This document shows positions 7,783 to 15,530 of a DNA stretch of 33,823 nucleotides, piece after piece (the stretch's first letter is position 1; each line of letters starts with the position of its first letter). Source of the DNA: Chloroflexota bacterium (GTDB lineage Bacteria > Chloroflexota > Anaerolineae > UBA2200); the NCBI GenBank assembly GCA_030607875.1, contig JAUWJD010000041.1, positions 1-33,823 of the forward strand, given 5' to 3'. The notes below the pieces were generated by a model. It saw nothing but the letters and a program-made list of their open reading frames with translations. It did not search any database and was not told the origin of the DNA. Position numbers and translations under genes: made by a program.

Positions 7783-10365
7783 CTAGCTCTTGCTAGTTCT
7801 CTTGCGCGATCTGGACGCACGGGCTGCAGAGGTCTTGCTAGTCCTTGTGCTTCTCGTCTTGCGGGTCCGCGCCGTGGCTTGTTTTGCCGTGGATGCGGGC
7901 TTGGCTCGCTTGCGGGACGTTGTTCTCTTTTTCCTCGCGGGTGCCTTGATTGCTGGGGATGAAGTCATACGTTTGGAAGGCGGCCGCACGACGGCTGCCA
8001 CCGAATCCTTGGCTCTGAGCTGCACGACTATCGTGCCTCGTGTCGTGCGACCTTGCTGGGGAACGCCACTGGCCTTGGTACGAAATGCTTTGCCACTGGC
8101 GGACAGAATGGCAATGTGGTCATCCTCGCCCACAACGCTGGCGGCAGCCAGGCGACCAGTCTGCGCAGAGATCCTGGCAAACGTGGCAAGGCCTTTCCCA
8201 TAACGGCTCTGCACGGGGTATTGTGTGAGACGGGTACGCTTTGCGTATCCCTTTTCGCTCACCACCAGCAGCGAGCCGCCCTCCTCTATCAAACCCATGT
8301 AGATCAGGTGGTCTCCGGAAGCTAACTTGATGGCATTCACTCCAACCGCATTGCGACCCATAGCGCGAATGACTTCCTCCTTGAAGCGCAATGCCTGCCC
8401 ACCCGCAGTGACCAGGATCACCTGTTGATTGCCATCGGTCAGCTTGAGCCAGCGCAACTCGTCGTCGTCATCCAGCTTGATAGCGCTGAGGCCACTTGCG
8501 CGGACAGCGGAGAATTCGTCGACGGCGGTACGTTTTATCCGCCCCCTGGCAGTGCACATGGTCAGAAATCCGGCCCGCTTAAAATCAGGTATGTCCACGA
8601 TGGCGGTCACCCTTTCATCCGCTTCCATTGTCAGCAGGCTGGAGAGGGGAACTCCTGCCGCCTGGGAATCGGGGATCAGGTGAACTCTTGTGGTGAAGCA
8701 GCGGCCCTTGTTAGTGCAGAATATGACGCTGTGCAAGGTGTTCGTCTTTGCCAGGTACTGCACGGGGTCCCTGCTCCTGGCAGACAGGGGATCACTACGT
8801 CGTGAGAGCTTCTTCACGTAGCCACGGTGTGTGATGGCCAGGAACACGTCTTGTTCTGGAATCAGGTCCTCCGCGCTGATTTCTCGTGCTTCCTTCTCCG
8901 AAATGCGCGTGCGCCGCGCGTCGCTGTAGCGGGCCTTTAGTTCCTGCAGTTCTGTCTTGATCAGCTTGAGGATTTTGCGCCGGCTGCGCAACAGGCCTTG
9001 CAGGTACTTGATTTGCTTTAGCACATTGGCGTACTCTTCTTCGATCCTGCGCCGTTCCAGCGCCGCCAGACGACGCAGTTGCAAGTCCAGAATCGCCCTG
9101 GCCTGCACTTCTGTGAGCTTGAACTTGCGCATCAAATTTCGCAACGCTGTCTCCGCGGTTCTTGACTTGCGGATGGTGTTGATGACTTCGTCCAGGTGAT
9201 CGAGCGCTACGCGCAGGCCCTCGAGGATATGTGCCCGGAGCCTGGCCCGCTCTAGCTCGAATCGGCTGCGGCGGGTGATCACTTCCTGGCGGTGCTGGAT
9301 GAATGGCTGCAGGCACCTCTTTAGCGACAAGACACGCGGTTCGCCATCCACCAAGGCCAGCAGGTTGACGTTAAAGTTGCTCTGCAAGGACGTGTATTTG
9401 AACAACTGCATCAGCGTAGGCTGTGGCTCTAGACCGCGTTTTAGCTCGATGACGATGCGCATGCCTTGCCGGTCTGATTCGTCGCGCAGGTCCGACAGCG
9501 TATCAATGCGTTTGTCGCGCACCAACTCCGCGATTTTCTCAATCAGGCCGGCTTTGCTCACCTGGTAGGGAAGTTCGGTGACGATGATGAGGGACTTACC
9601 ACCAGTTGCTTTCTCGAAATGCACCTGGGCCTGTACAGCGATCTGGCCTTTGCCGGTGGCATAGGCGCTGCGGATGCCTTCCAGGCCTAGAATGGTGGCG
9701 CCGGTGGGGAAATCAGGGCCCTGGACCCAATTCATCAGATCGTCTACAGAGATGGACTCGATGTAGCGATACTTGTCAATCAGGAAAATGGTTGCGTCGC
9801 AGATTTCACCCAGGTTGTGTGGCGGCACGTTGGTGGCCATGCCCACGGCGATGCCTGATGCTCCGTTGAGGAGCAGGTTCGGGAGGCGGGCAGGGAGTAC
9901 TTTGGGTTCTTGCAGTGTGCCGTCGAAATTGTCCATGAAATCGACGGTGTCTTTGGCGATGTCGGCAAGCAGTTCGCTGGCCAAAGGTGCCAGGCGTGCT
10001 TCTGTGTAGCGCATGGCCGCAGGATTGTCGCCGTCTATCGAGCCAAAGTTCCCCTGGCCATCAACCAATGGATAGCGCATGGTAAAGTCCTGCGCCATGC
10101 GCACCATGGCATCGTAGACTGCGGTGTCGCCGTGTGGATGATACTTGCCAAGCACTTCACCGACGATACGGGCACTCTTCTTGTAGGGCTTGTCGTGCTG
10201 CAGGCCCATGTCGTTCATGGCATAGAGGATACGGCGCTGCACCGGCTTGAGCCCATCCCGCACGTCGGGCAAGGCACGCGAGGTGATCACGCTCATGGCG
10301 TAATCCAGGTAGGCGGTTTTCATTTCCTGTTCAATGTCGACTTGCCTGACAATGCCGATTTCCAT
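7783..10365 (-). CDS. gyrA: Type IIA DNA topoisomerase subunit A (DNA gyrase A / topoisomerase IV A)
   Basis: 860 aa from the ATG at 10365, which has AAGGAAAGGG upstream; the longer reading would start inside the -10 box. The breakage-reunion domain is complete: [21 protein letters not shown], catalytic Tyr120 in [10 protein letters not shown], then the long coiled-coil tower and a beta-pinwheel with repeated G-R-x-x-x-G-hydrophobic blades (e.g. [32 protein letters not shown]). The GyrA box expected just after GYVKKL (QRRGGKG in gyrases) is absent: the sequence there reads [11 protein letters not shown]. The last ~67 residues (794-860) are a Lys/Arg/Ser/Thr/Ala-rich tail resembling histone H1, whereas E. 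coli GyrA has an acidic tail. It could therefore be ParC-like. No B subunit is in the window. Confidence 0.92.
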   Translation of the reverse strand: MEIGIVRQVDIEQEMKTAYLDYAMSVITSRALPDVRDGLKPVQRRILYAMNDMGLQHDKPYKKSARIVGEVLGKYHPHGDTAVYDAMVRMAQDFTMRYPLVDGQGNFGSIDGDNPAAMRYTEARLAPLASELLADIAKDTVDFMDNFDGTLQEPKVLPARLPNLLLNGASGIAVGMATNVPPHNLGEICDATIFLIDKYRYIESISVDDLMNWVQGPDFPTGATILGLEGIRSAYATGKGQIAVQAQVHFEKATGGKSLIIVTELPYQVSKAGLIEKIAELVRDKRIDTLSDLRDESDRQGMRIVIELKRGLEPQPTLMQLFKYTSLQSNFNVNLLALVDGEPRVLSLKRCLQPFIQHRQEVITRRSRFELERARLRAHILEGLRVALDHLDEVINTIRKSRTAETALRNLMRKFKLTEVQARAILDLQLRRLAALERRRIEEEYANVLKQIKYLQGLLRSRRKILKLIKTELQELKARYSDARRTRISEKEAREISAEDLIPEQDVFLAITHRGYVKKLSRRSDPLSARSRDPVQYLAKTNTLHSVIFCTNKGRCFTTRVHLIPDSQAAGVPLSSLLTMEADERVTAIVDIPDFKRAGFLTMCTARGRIKRTAVDEFSAVRASGLSAIKLDDDDELRWLKLTDGNQQVILVTAGGQALRFKEEVIRAMGRNAVGVNAIKLASGDHLIYMGLIEEGGSLLVVSEKGYAKRTRLTQYPVQSRYGKGLATFARISAQTGRLAAASVVGEDDHIAILSASGKAFRTKASGVPQQGRTTRGTIVVQLRAKDSVAAVVRPPSKRMTSSPAIKAPARKKRTTSRKRAKPASTAKQATARTRKTRSTRTSKTSAARASRSRKRTSKS

Positions 10366-10407
10366 GTGCTGACAACCCTTTCCTTGCGTGTCCTCCGTCT
10401 GCGTTGG

Positions 10408-10436
10408 ATTATACCCCAAATGGGCTGATTCCTCAA
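10408..10436 (-). promoter_or_regulatory. Promoter of the gyrA operon
   Basis: On the minus strand TTGAGG (10431-10436) and a perfect TATAAT (10408-10413) are 17 bp apart. Transcription would start near 10401, about 36 nt upstream of the gyrA ATG at 10365, with the AAGGAAAGGG ribosome binding site between. Confidence 0.8.
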
Positions 10437-10440
10437 GGTT

Positions 10441-10579
10441 GATTCGGTTCCGGATTGTGTTGGTCGGCTATGTGGCAGTTTAGCGGTGCCAGGGATAGTA
10501 TGCGAGCAACTTTGACTATAACTACCGATAGTAGGTCATCCTGCCACAAGAACTGGCCAACACACTTTGAAACCGAGTC
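10441..10579. repeat. Large imperfect inverted repeat (MITE-like or structured RNA candidate)
   Basis: The arms are about 39 nt each. The left arm starts GATTCGGTT (10441) and contains TGTGTTGG and GTGGCAG. The right arm contains CTGCCAC, CCAACACA and AACCGAGTC (ending 10579) in reverse order. Most mismatches between the arms are transitions, i.e. still pairable as G-U in RNA. The ~60-nt centre has shorter dyads (around CTACCGATAGTAG). There is no ORF worth calling. The rest of the gene-free stretch 10580-10755 shows only G/C-rich runs. Confidence 0.55.
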
Positions 10580-10755
10580 GCAAATCGACCCAAAGACTGC
10601 GGGATGGTCAAACCGACGGCTGTGATTGGAGGTCTGGAGAGACTCTCGAGTGAACATCATGGCATTGCGAGCCCCGTCCGGGCAGCGAGGATAGGGGGGC
10701 GTGCAGACTGACGTGCATGCCGCTTGCCCCCGGGGGGAGCCGCAGCTTTCTCATG

Positions 10756-10784
10756 TTGCCCCCCGTGAGGTATAGTGCTATACT
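10756..10784 (+). promoter_or_regulatory. Possible promoter with dyad over the -10 box
   Basis: TTGCCC (10756-10761), 17 bp, TATACT (10779-10784). A perfect 6-bp inverted repeat GTATAG-TG-CTATAC (10770-10783) overlaps the -10 element, which is where a repressor could sit. It lies directly before the truncated gene remnant at 10800. The coding similarity of that remnant may extend back into it, so the match may be fortuitous. Confidence 0.4.
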
Positions 10785-10799
10785 TACGGCGGAGGCCAG

Positions 10800-11236
10800 A
10801 TGCTGCGCGCCTTGACGGAAGTTCCACCGCTTGTGCGTTCTGCGGAGGTCGAATCGTCCATGCACAGGTGTGGTGAGTTCCTGGCCAATGGTGATCTGGC
10901 ACAGGCGAACTATCCCACTGGCACCAAGGTCAGTGAGCCCTGGTTCCGCTTCTCCTTTCCTCGTGGGTACAGCGCGGATATCCTGGAGGCGATGTTGGGT
11001 TTGGACGCAGCGGGCTATGTGGGCGACGAACGGCTGCGTCCGGCTGTTGATTTCATTGTTTCCAAGAGGAAACTGTTAGAGCGTGGGGGCCAGGACCGAT
11101 CTACGCCTGGAAGAGCCGCCATGCCCTCACTGGCAAGTTGCTGGTAGACCTGGACTGGCGCTGTCGAGGCGGGCCGAGCAAATGGGTTACCCTGTTCGCG
11201 CTGAGGGTGCTCAAGGACTGGTATCCTGGATCGTGA
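10800..11236 (+). pseudogene. Frameshifted remnant of a terpene-cyclase/prenyltransferase-like (alpha-alpha toroid) hypothetical protein
   Basis: The first frame (10800 to about 11083) encodes MLRALTEVPP ... YPTGTKVSEPWFRFSFPRGYSADILEAMLGLDAAGYVGDERLRPAVDFIVSK. After a GGGGG run at 11085-11089 the sense continues in the -1 frame as WGPGPIYAWKS ... GGPSKWVTLFALRVLKDWYPGS, stopping at TGA 11234-11236. From memory this pattern (PTGTxVS-WFxFxFPxGYxSDxLE ... SKWxTLRALRVL) is the C-terminal half of a ~300-aa uncharacterised family common in Chloroflexota and relatives. The N-terminal half is missing: an in-frame stop lies at 10773-10775. I infer a decayed gene. A sequencing error at the G run would repair the frameshift but not the truncation. 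Confidence 0.6.
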
Positions 11237-11267
11237 TCATTGCGAACTCAAGTGGAGGAAATGCATC

Positions 11268-12239
11268 ATGAAGCGAATCGCTGTGTTGACCAGCGGTGGT
11301 GACGCGCCGGGCATGAATGCTGCCATCCGTGCCGTAGTGCGCACCGGGCTAAACAAGGGCTGGGAGGTTTTTGGCATACGGCAGGGCTATGAGGGGCTCA
11401 TATCAGGGAATATGGCGCCGATGAAGGCCCGGGACGTAAGCGGCATCATCCAGATGGGTGGCACGGTGCTGGGCAGCGCCCGCTGTCCCGATTTCAGGAG
11501 TGACGAGGGGCGTCTAAAAGCGCTAAGGGCTTTGAATCAGAATGATATTGAGGCCCTGGTGGTCATTGGCGGCGATGGATCGCAGCGGGGCGCATACGCC
11601 CTGTCGCAGATGGGTTTCCCGGTGATTGGCGTGGCTTCGACCATTGACAATGACCTTTATGGATCGGATATTGCGATTGGCGTCGATACCGCTCTGAACA
11701 TTGCCCTGGAGGCCATAGACCGGCTGAAGGTCACTGCCTCGTCACATCAACGATCCTTTCTGGTCGAAGTGATGGGTCGCAACAGTGGCTACCTGGCGCT
11801 GATGTCAGGTATCGCTGGTGGTGCAGAGGCCATCTGCATCCCTGAGGTGGAGACCGACCCCGAGGCCCTGGCTGTGGAATTGCGTGATAGCTACCGGCGT
11901 GGCAAGTCGCATGCTATGGTCGTGGTTGCCGAAGGTGCCAAGTACAACGCCGATGCGCTGATGCACTATTTCCAGAAGCACCGTGACCGGTTGGGCTTTG
12001 ACCTGCGCGCGACCACCCTCGGTCACGTGCAGCGGGGCGGGGCACCGGGCGCGTTCGACCGCTTGTTGGCCACCCGGCTAGGCGCGGCGGCTACGGAGCA
12101 TCTGGCTCGTGGCGAGCATGGGCTGCTGATGGGCCTGATCGGAAGCGAAATCATGGGCACACCTCTGGAAGAGGTGGTGACCAAGAAGAAGGAACTCGAC
12201 ATGCGTCTGTGGGAGTTGGCGGAGGTGTTAGCGAAATAG
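11268..12239 (+). CDS. pfkA: ATP-dependent 6-phosphofructokinase
   Basis: 323 aa, standard bacterial PfkA length; phosphorylates fructose 6-phosphate to the 1,6-bisphosphate in glycolysis. Seen: TSGGDAPGMNAAIRA (8-22), the nucleotide loop VIGGDGSQ with Gly104, which points to ATP rather than pyrophosphate as donor, the catalytic TIDND (Asp127, Asp129), Arg162, MGRNSGY (169-175), and the C-terminal VQRGGAPGAFDRLLATRLG. The segment before TIDND reads ASTIDND instead of the usual PGTIDND, a minor variation. A GTGGAGGA ribosome binding site precedes the ATG. It may be transcribed through the decayed gene upstream; no better promoter is obvious. Confidence 0.95.
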   Translation: MKRIAVLTSGGDAPGMNAAIRAVVRTGLNKGWEVFGIRQGYEGLISGNMAPMKARDVSGIIQMGGTVLGSARCPDFRSDEGRLKALRALNQNDIEALVVIGGDGSQRGAYALSQMGFPVIGVASTIDNDLYGSDIAIGVDTALNIALEAIDRLKVTASSHQRSFLVEVMGRNSGYLALMSGIAGGAEAICIPEVETDPEALAVELRDSYRRGKSHAMVVVAEGAKYNADALMHYFQKHRDRLGFDLRATTLGHVQRGGAPGAFDRLLATRLGAAATEHLARGEHGLLMGLIGSEIMGTPLEEVVTKKKELDMRLWELAEVLAK

Positions 12240-12262
12240 GTGCGCTTGGGAGCAGGCGGCAG

Positions 12263-12550
12263 ATGGGCTGCCCTGTCTCGGAGCGCGGCGCTGACGTCTT
12301 CCTGGCTGACCCACAAGGCAACTACCTGGGGCGCGCCTGCCCGTGGAAGCGCTGCGGTCCGGGCATTCGCGCCAGTTGTGATGCTCTGCACTGTGGCCGG
12401 CGGCCCTACCTGCACGACGACCTGAGAACGATCCAATTGGACAAGACGCTGATCGCCGTGCCGCCCATCGAGTTGTGGCCGCAGATGGTGACGAGAATCT
12501 CGGTGCCCGAAGACTTGCAGCAGGGACTGATCGTGTCGCTGCAAGGTTAG
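12263..12550 (+). CDS. Hypothetical protein, unrecognised (possible remnant)
   Basis: 95 aa ORF in the gap between pfkA and the convergent phosphodiesterase. Codon third positions are G/C-rich as in neighbouring genes, and the C-terminal part (LDKTLIAVPPIELWPQMV, RISVPEDLQQGLIVSL) looks like ordinary protein with amphipathic pattern. The N-terminal part is Cys/Arg-rich (CPWKRCGPG, SCDALHCGRRPYLHDD). An earlier in-frame ATG at 12209 overlaps pfkA. The RBS is weak. I do not recognise a family. It may be a small gene or the end of a degraded one. Confidence 0.35.
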   Translation: MGCPVSERGADVFLADPQGNYLGRACPWKRCGPGIRASCDALHCGRRPYLHDDLRTIQLDKTLIAVPPIELWPQMVTRISVPEDLQQGLIVSLQG

Positions 12551-12618
12551 CAAGAGCACAGGGCTATGAAACGAAAACGAATTGGCAAGCAACCACCCCG
12601 CTACCATATATCGTGCCC

Positions 12619-13308
12619 CTATTTGGGTTTGTTCCGACACAGTTCGATCAGCAAGTCCGGTCGATTGGAGCTAACACCGTCCAGGCCGAGATCGATCACG
12701 TGCTGCATCTCGTCGACCGTATCCGGGTTCCAGGCGCGGATCTTTAGCCCGTGCGCGTGTGCCTGCTTCACGAGCGCCGCATCAGTATTGTGGTGCTCGA
12801 CGTGTAACGCCTCGGCGCCTATTCCCACAGCCTGCTCACAGGCATCTTCAGGTGCCTTGAACCACAGTGCGGCGAGCCGGATGTTGGAATTGAGCCGACG
12901 CATCTCATGCAAGCGCTCGTGCACAAACGAGGTCAGGAGCACTTGATCCACCATCCCGTTCTGTTCAACGATACGCACAACTGGCGCGGCAGTCCTGGGC
13001 CCCTCTAGCTCAATCTGCAGGATCGCTCTCCTGCGCACCGAATTAATGACTTCCTGCAGCGTGGGGATGCGTTCGCCTTTGCCGGCATCGAGCTGTCTGA
13101 TTTCCCGCAGCGCAAAATCGGCGACGGCACCGTGGCCATCGGTGGTGCGATCCACTGTCTCATCGTGGATGACCACGAGATATTGGTCGTGGGTCAAATG
13201 CACGTCAATCTCGATTTGATCCACGCCCAGATCGAGCGCCTTCTGGATGCTACACAGGGTGTTTTCAGGCTCGAGAGCGGCTGCACCTCGATGCCCGATG
13301 ATGATCAT
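12619..13308 (-). CDS. Glycerophosphodiester phosphodiesterase
   Basis: 229 aa cytoplasmic GDPD-family enzyme (no signal peptide) that hydrolyses glycerophosphodiesters to glycerol 3-phosphate and an alcohol. Catalytic and metal residues are intact: GHRG (His6, Arg7), EPENT (Glu13), EIDVHLTHD (Glu33, Asp35), and VIHDETVDRTTDG (His48). The distal part has IELEGP, LTSF, LALWFKAP and the C-terminal IRAWNPDTVDEM. An AGGAGA ribosome binding site precedes the ATG. It is the last gene of the leftward amidohydrolase operon, and its product glycerol 3-phosphate connects it loosely to gpsA across the divergent promoter region. Confidence 0.93.
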   Translation of the reverse strand: MIIIGHRGAAALEPENTLCSIQKALDLGVDQIEIDVHLTHDQYLVVIHDETVDRTTDGHGAVADFALREIRQLDAGKGERIPTLQEVINSVRRRAILQIELEGPRTAAPVVRIVEQNGMVDQVLLTSFVHERLHEMRRLNSNIRLAALWFKAPEDACEQAVGIGAEALHVEHHNTDAALVKQAHAHGLKIRAWNPDTVDEMQHVIDLGLDGVSSNRPDLLIELCRNKPK

Positions 13309-13327
13309 CTTGTCTCCTGTGGGCCTA

Positions 13328-13356
13328 CGTGGGGCAAGATGCTTCTTGCCCCTACG
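13328..13356. repeat. Intergenic palindromic repeat (hairpin)
   Basis: Inverted repeat CGTGGGGCAAGA (13328-13339) and TCTTGCCCCTACG (13344-13356), with a 4-nt loop and one bulged base. It fills the gap between two genes of the leftward operon. Read leftward it begins CGTAGGGGCAAGA, resembling short GTAGGGGC-type extragenic palindromes that I recall from many Chloroflexota and other environmental genomes. No U-tract follows, so it is not a classical terminator, though it could stabilise or trim the mRNA. Confidence 0.6.
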
Positions 13357-13357
13357 G

Positions 13358-13924
13358 TCATTCGCCCTTCACGATCTTCAACAGTCGTTCGCGGTAGCGT
13401 TTGTCGCGGTTCGGCAGTTCCGGGTTGATCTGCGCACCGACTTCCAGGAAGTGGCGCAAGTCGCGCCCCATGGCCATGCCACGGGCGGTGTGCATGTCCA
13501 GCGCATAGTCCGGAATCGTTGGCCGCAAGCCCTCCACCTCCACTGCATGGCGCAGCCAGTTGTGCATCTCGTCGCTGCTGCGGTCCTTCTGGCGAGTCGC
13601 CAGGTACCGTGCTGCGTGGATGGCGAAGGTGTAGCGATCCCCTTCGTGACGCCCAAAGCGCTGGGACATCTGCCACAAGGTGTGAATCAGGATCGGGGCC
13701 TGTGGCTCACCAAAACCGATGTCCTCCACCGAGATGATGGACAAGCGGTCCCACAGCTTCTCTTCCATCTCAGGGCTGGTGTAGACCATCTCGTAGGCGC
13801 ACAGTGCTGCGTTTTCTTGGAGGCCGCGCCGGATCGATTTCTGCAGCGTGGAGATGACTTCATCGGCTGGCAGGTCGTGGATCGTTCGCACGCGCGTCCA
13901 TGGGTCAAATCCTTCGGTAGCCAT
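13358..13924 (-). CDS. RarA/MgsA C-terminal-domain-like protein
   Basis: 188 aa. The sequence SxxxQKSIRRG-x-ENAALCAYEMV, LWDRLSIISVEDIGFGEPQAP and the following helices resemble the tetramerisation/clamp-loader-associated region at the C-terminus of RarA (MgsA) AAA+ proteins, where SEDIG is characteristic. The ATPase part is absent, and the protein continues with a distinct conserved tail (DRSSDEMHNWLRHAVEV, IPDYALDMHTARGMAMGRDLRHF). Stand-alone proteins of this type occur in many bacteria without an assigned function. An AGGAG ribosome binding site precedes the ATG. It sits 34 nt after the amidohydrolase, so co-transcription is likely. A DNA-repair role is only a guess from the domain. Confidence 0.7.
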   Translation of the reverse strand: MATEGFDPWTRVRTIHDLPADEVISTLQKSIRRGLQENAALCAYEMVYTSPEMEEKLWDRLSIISVEDIGFGEPQAPILIHTLWQMSQRFGRHEGDRYTFAIHAARYLATRQKDRSSDEMHNWLRHAVEVEGLRPTIPDYALDMHTARGMAMGRDLRHFLEVGAQINPELPNRDKRYRERLLKIVKGE

Positions 13925-13958
13925 CGTCTTTTGCCTTTCTCCTCAGTAGATTGGGTGC

Positions 13959-15296
13959 TTACTCGGCCGCTTGCTCACCTTTGGCACGACGTCCGCGCAA
14001 TGCCGCAAACGCCGCCTCCAGTTCCGCGCATGCCGTGGCATAGTCGAGCGTCGTGAATTGGCCTGCTCGCAATAGCCACTGACCATCCACCATCATGTCG
14101 CGCACGTGCATGCCAGAGACAGAATAAACCAACGCCGTATAAATATCCTGCGCTGCCGACGGCGCCCAACCAATTTCACTCAGGTCGAGGGCGATCAAGT
14201 CAGCGCGTTTGCCAGGCTCTAGTGAGCCAATCTGCTTTTCCAGGCCGAGGGCACGTGCGCCGCCCAGCGTGGCCATCTCCACGATCTGACGAGCAGGGAT
14301 CGCCCCTGGCTTGTGCTCGAGGAACGACATGACCTTGCCCAGCAGTCGCATATCGCGGAACAGGTCGTAGGAGTTGTTGTTGGCCACGTTATCGGTGCCG
14401 ATTGCCGTGTTCACGCCCGCAGTGAGCATGGCTCTCAGCGGCGGTGCGACTGCGCCCGAGCGAGTGAATGACGAGGGTACGATCACTGCGGTGAACGGAG
14501 CTTCGGCGAGCGTGGGCAAATCTTCGGGCGGAACGGTCAGGCAGTGGGCCGCTATCAGGCGTCGTTTCAGGATGCCCATCGATTTCATTTGCTGCACTGC
14601 GCTGCGTCCGTACTGTTCCTGGCAGATCTTGTCTTCCTCCCCATGGGTGGAAAGGTGAATGTGCAGCCCGGTTTCGAAGCGGTCGGCCAGCTCCAATTCG
14701 GCCCGGATGGTTTCCGGGCGATTGTCGGCAAAGAAGGCGTGCGGCCCGACCCAGCCTTTCAGACGGGTGTGGCCACGCAGTTGTTGCAGGAAGGCTTCGG
14801 TTTCGGTCAGGGCGCGTGCGCTGGCTTCGGTATCGCCCATCTCGACAATGCCAAAGGCGAGGGCGGCGCGAAGCCCGCTCTTCTCCACGACCGGCACGAT
14901 CCTGTCCATGTGAAAGTACTGGTCGGCAAAGCACGTGGTTCCTGTGCGGATCATCTCCGCACAAGACACAGCTACAGCCGGTGGCACCATCTCGGGCTTG
15001 AGGTACAGCTCCCACAGGCGGATGGCGTTGTACCAGCCCTCGTGAGTCAGCAGGGACTGGCCCTCTGCAAGACCGCGAAAAAGCACCATCGGTGTGTGCG
15101 TGTGGGCGTTGACCAATCCGGGCATCACCAGGCGGTCGGAGAGGTCGAGGGTCTGCAGGTTGCTGCCTTCAAAAGCCCCGATGGGCGCAACCTGCACGAT
15201 CTGTCCATCTTGGATGTGAATGCCACCGGGACGGTGAAGGTGGTGATCCGAGTCAAAGGTGACGACGATTCCTGCGCGAATCAGAACAGCAGCCAT
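13959..15296 (-). CDS. Amidohydrolase of the SAH/MTA deaminase - chlorohydrolase (ATZ/TRZ) group
   Basis: 445 aa from ATG 15296, which has GGAGGA 9 nt upstream; the longer in-frame reading would start upstream of the promoter -10. Metal-dependent deaminase fold: NAHTHTPMVLFRG (His65, His67), HIHLSTHGEE (His214), AAHCLTVPPED (His251), GTDNVANNNSYDLFRDMR (Asp302), and the C-terminal beta-sandwich signature LGSLEPGKRADLIALDL. Family members deaminate S-adenosylhomocysteine, methylthioadenosine, guanine or s-triazines. The usual substrate-loop NPxSNxKLxxGIAP reads VPSSFTRSGAVAPPL, lacking the conserved Asn and Lys, so the substrate may differ. It is the first gene of a three-gene leftward operon. 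Confidence 0.85.
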   Translation of the reverse strand: MAAVLIRAGIVVTFDSDHHLHRPGGIHIQDGQIVQVAPIGAFEGSNLQTLDLSDRLVMPGLVNAHTHTPMVLFRGLAEGQSLLTHEGWYNAIRLWELYLKPEMVPPAVAVSCAEMIRTGTTCFADQYFHMDRIVPVVEKSGLRAALAFGIVEMGDTEASARALTETEAFLQQLRGHTRLKGWVGPHAFFADNRPETIRAELELADRFETGLHIHLSTHGEEDKICQEQYGRSAVQQMKSMGILKRRLIAAHCLTVPPEDLPTLAEAPFTAVIVPSSFTRSGAVAPPLRAMLTAGVNTAIGTDNVANNNSYDLFRDMRLLGKVMSFLEHKPGAIPARQIVEMATLGGARALGLEKQIGSLEPGKRADLIALDLSEIGWAPSAAQDIYTALVYSVSGMHVRDMMVDGQWLLRAGQFTTLDYATACAELEAAFAALRGRRAKGEQAAE

Positions 15297-15369
15297 AGTG
15301 ATGTGTCCTCCGATCTGTTGTTTCCTTGCATCTCCCCGGAGAAGCGGTGGGGCGTCGTGGTTGTTTGCT

Positions 15370-15398
15370 ATTCTAGAAGACGAGGGGTTTGGCGTCAA
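15370..15398 (-). promoter_or_regulatory. Promoter of the amidohydrolase operon
   Basis: On the minus strand TTGACG (15393-15398) and TAGAAT (15370-15375) are separated by 17 bp. Transcription would begin near 15363, giving a leader of about 67 nt before the ATG at 15296. For the divergent gpsA only a weak candidate is seen: TATGAT at 15475-15480 with a poor -35 (TTAGCG, 18-bp spacing). Confidence 0.65.
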
Positions 15399-15530
15399 AT
15401 GCCAGCGGCTGAGCAACACGGGAGGATGGCGAATGATTTCGACACCGCCATTAGCGTAATGTCAGGACCTGTGGTATGATGAATGATAGGAGCAGGTGCG
15501 GTTCGCATCTCAGCCGGAGGAAGATGACGC

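Noticed and set aside
7980..8240. QSRYGKG in the topoisomerase C-terminal domain as the GyrA box
   Set aside because: Its flanks ([12 protein letters not shown] before, ATFARIS after) align with a later blade of GyrA, not with blade 1 where the GyrA box lies.
10433..10660. 75-codon minus-strand ORF upstream of gyrA
   Set aside because: It reads through the large inverted repeat and overlaps the gyrA -35 box, with no RBS or family similarity.
12023..12640. 205-codon minus-strand ORF over the end of pfkA and the gap after it
   Set aside because: Antisense to pfkA in most of its length, low-complexity composition, no family resemblance and no ribosome binding site; a shadow of GC-rich coding DNA.
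13247..14056. 269-codon plus-strand ORF
   Set aside because: Lies antisense to the RarA-like gene and parts of its neighbours, which have clear motifs, starts and RBS.
14544..15479. 311-codon plus-strand ORF opposite the amidohydrolase
   Set aside because: The opposite strand encodes all amidohydrolase metal motifs; this reading has no recognisable protein features.
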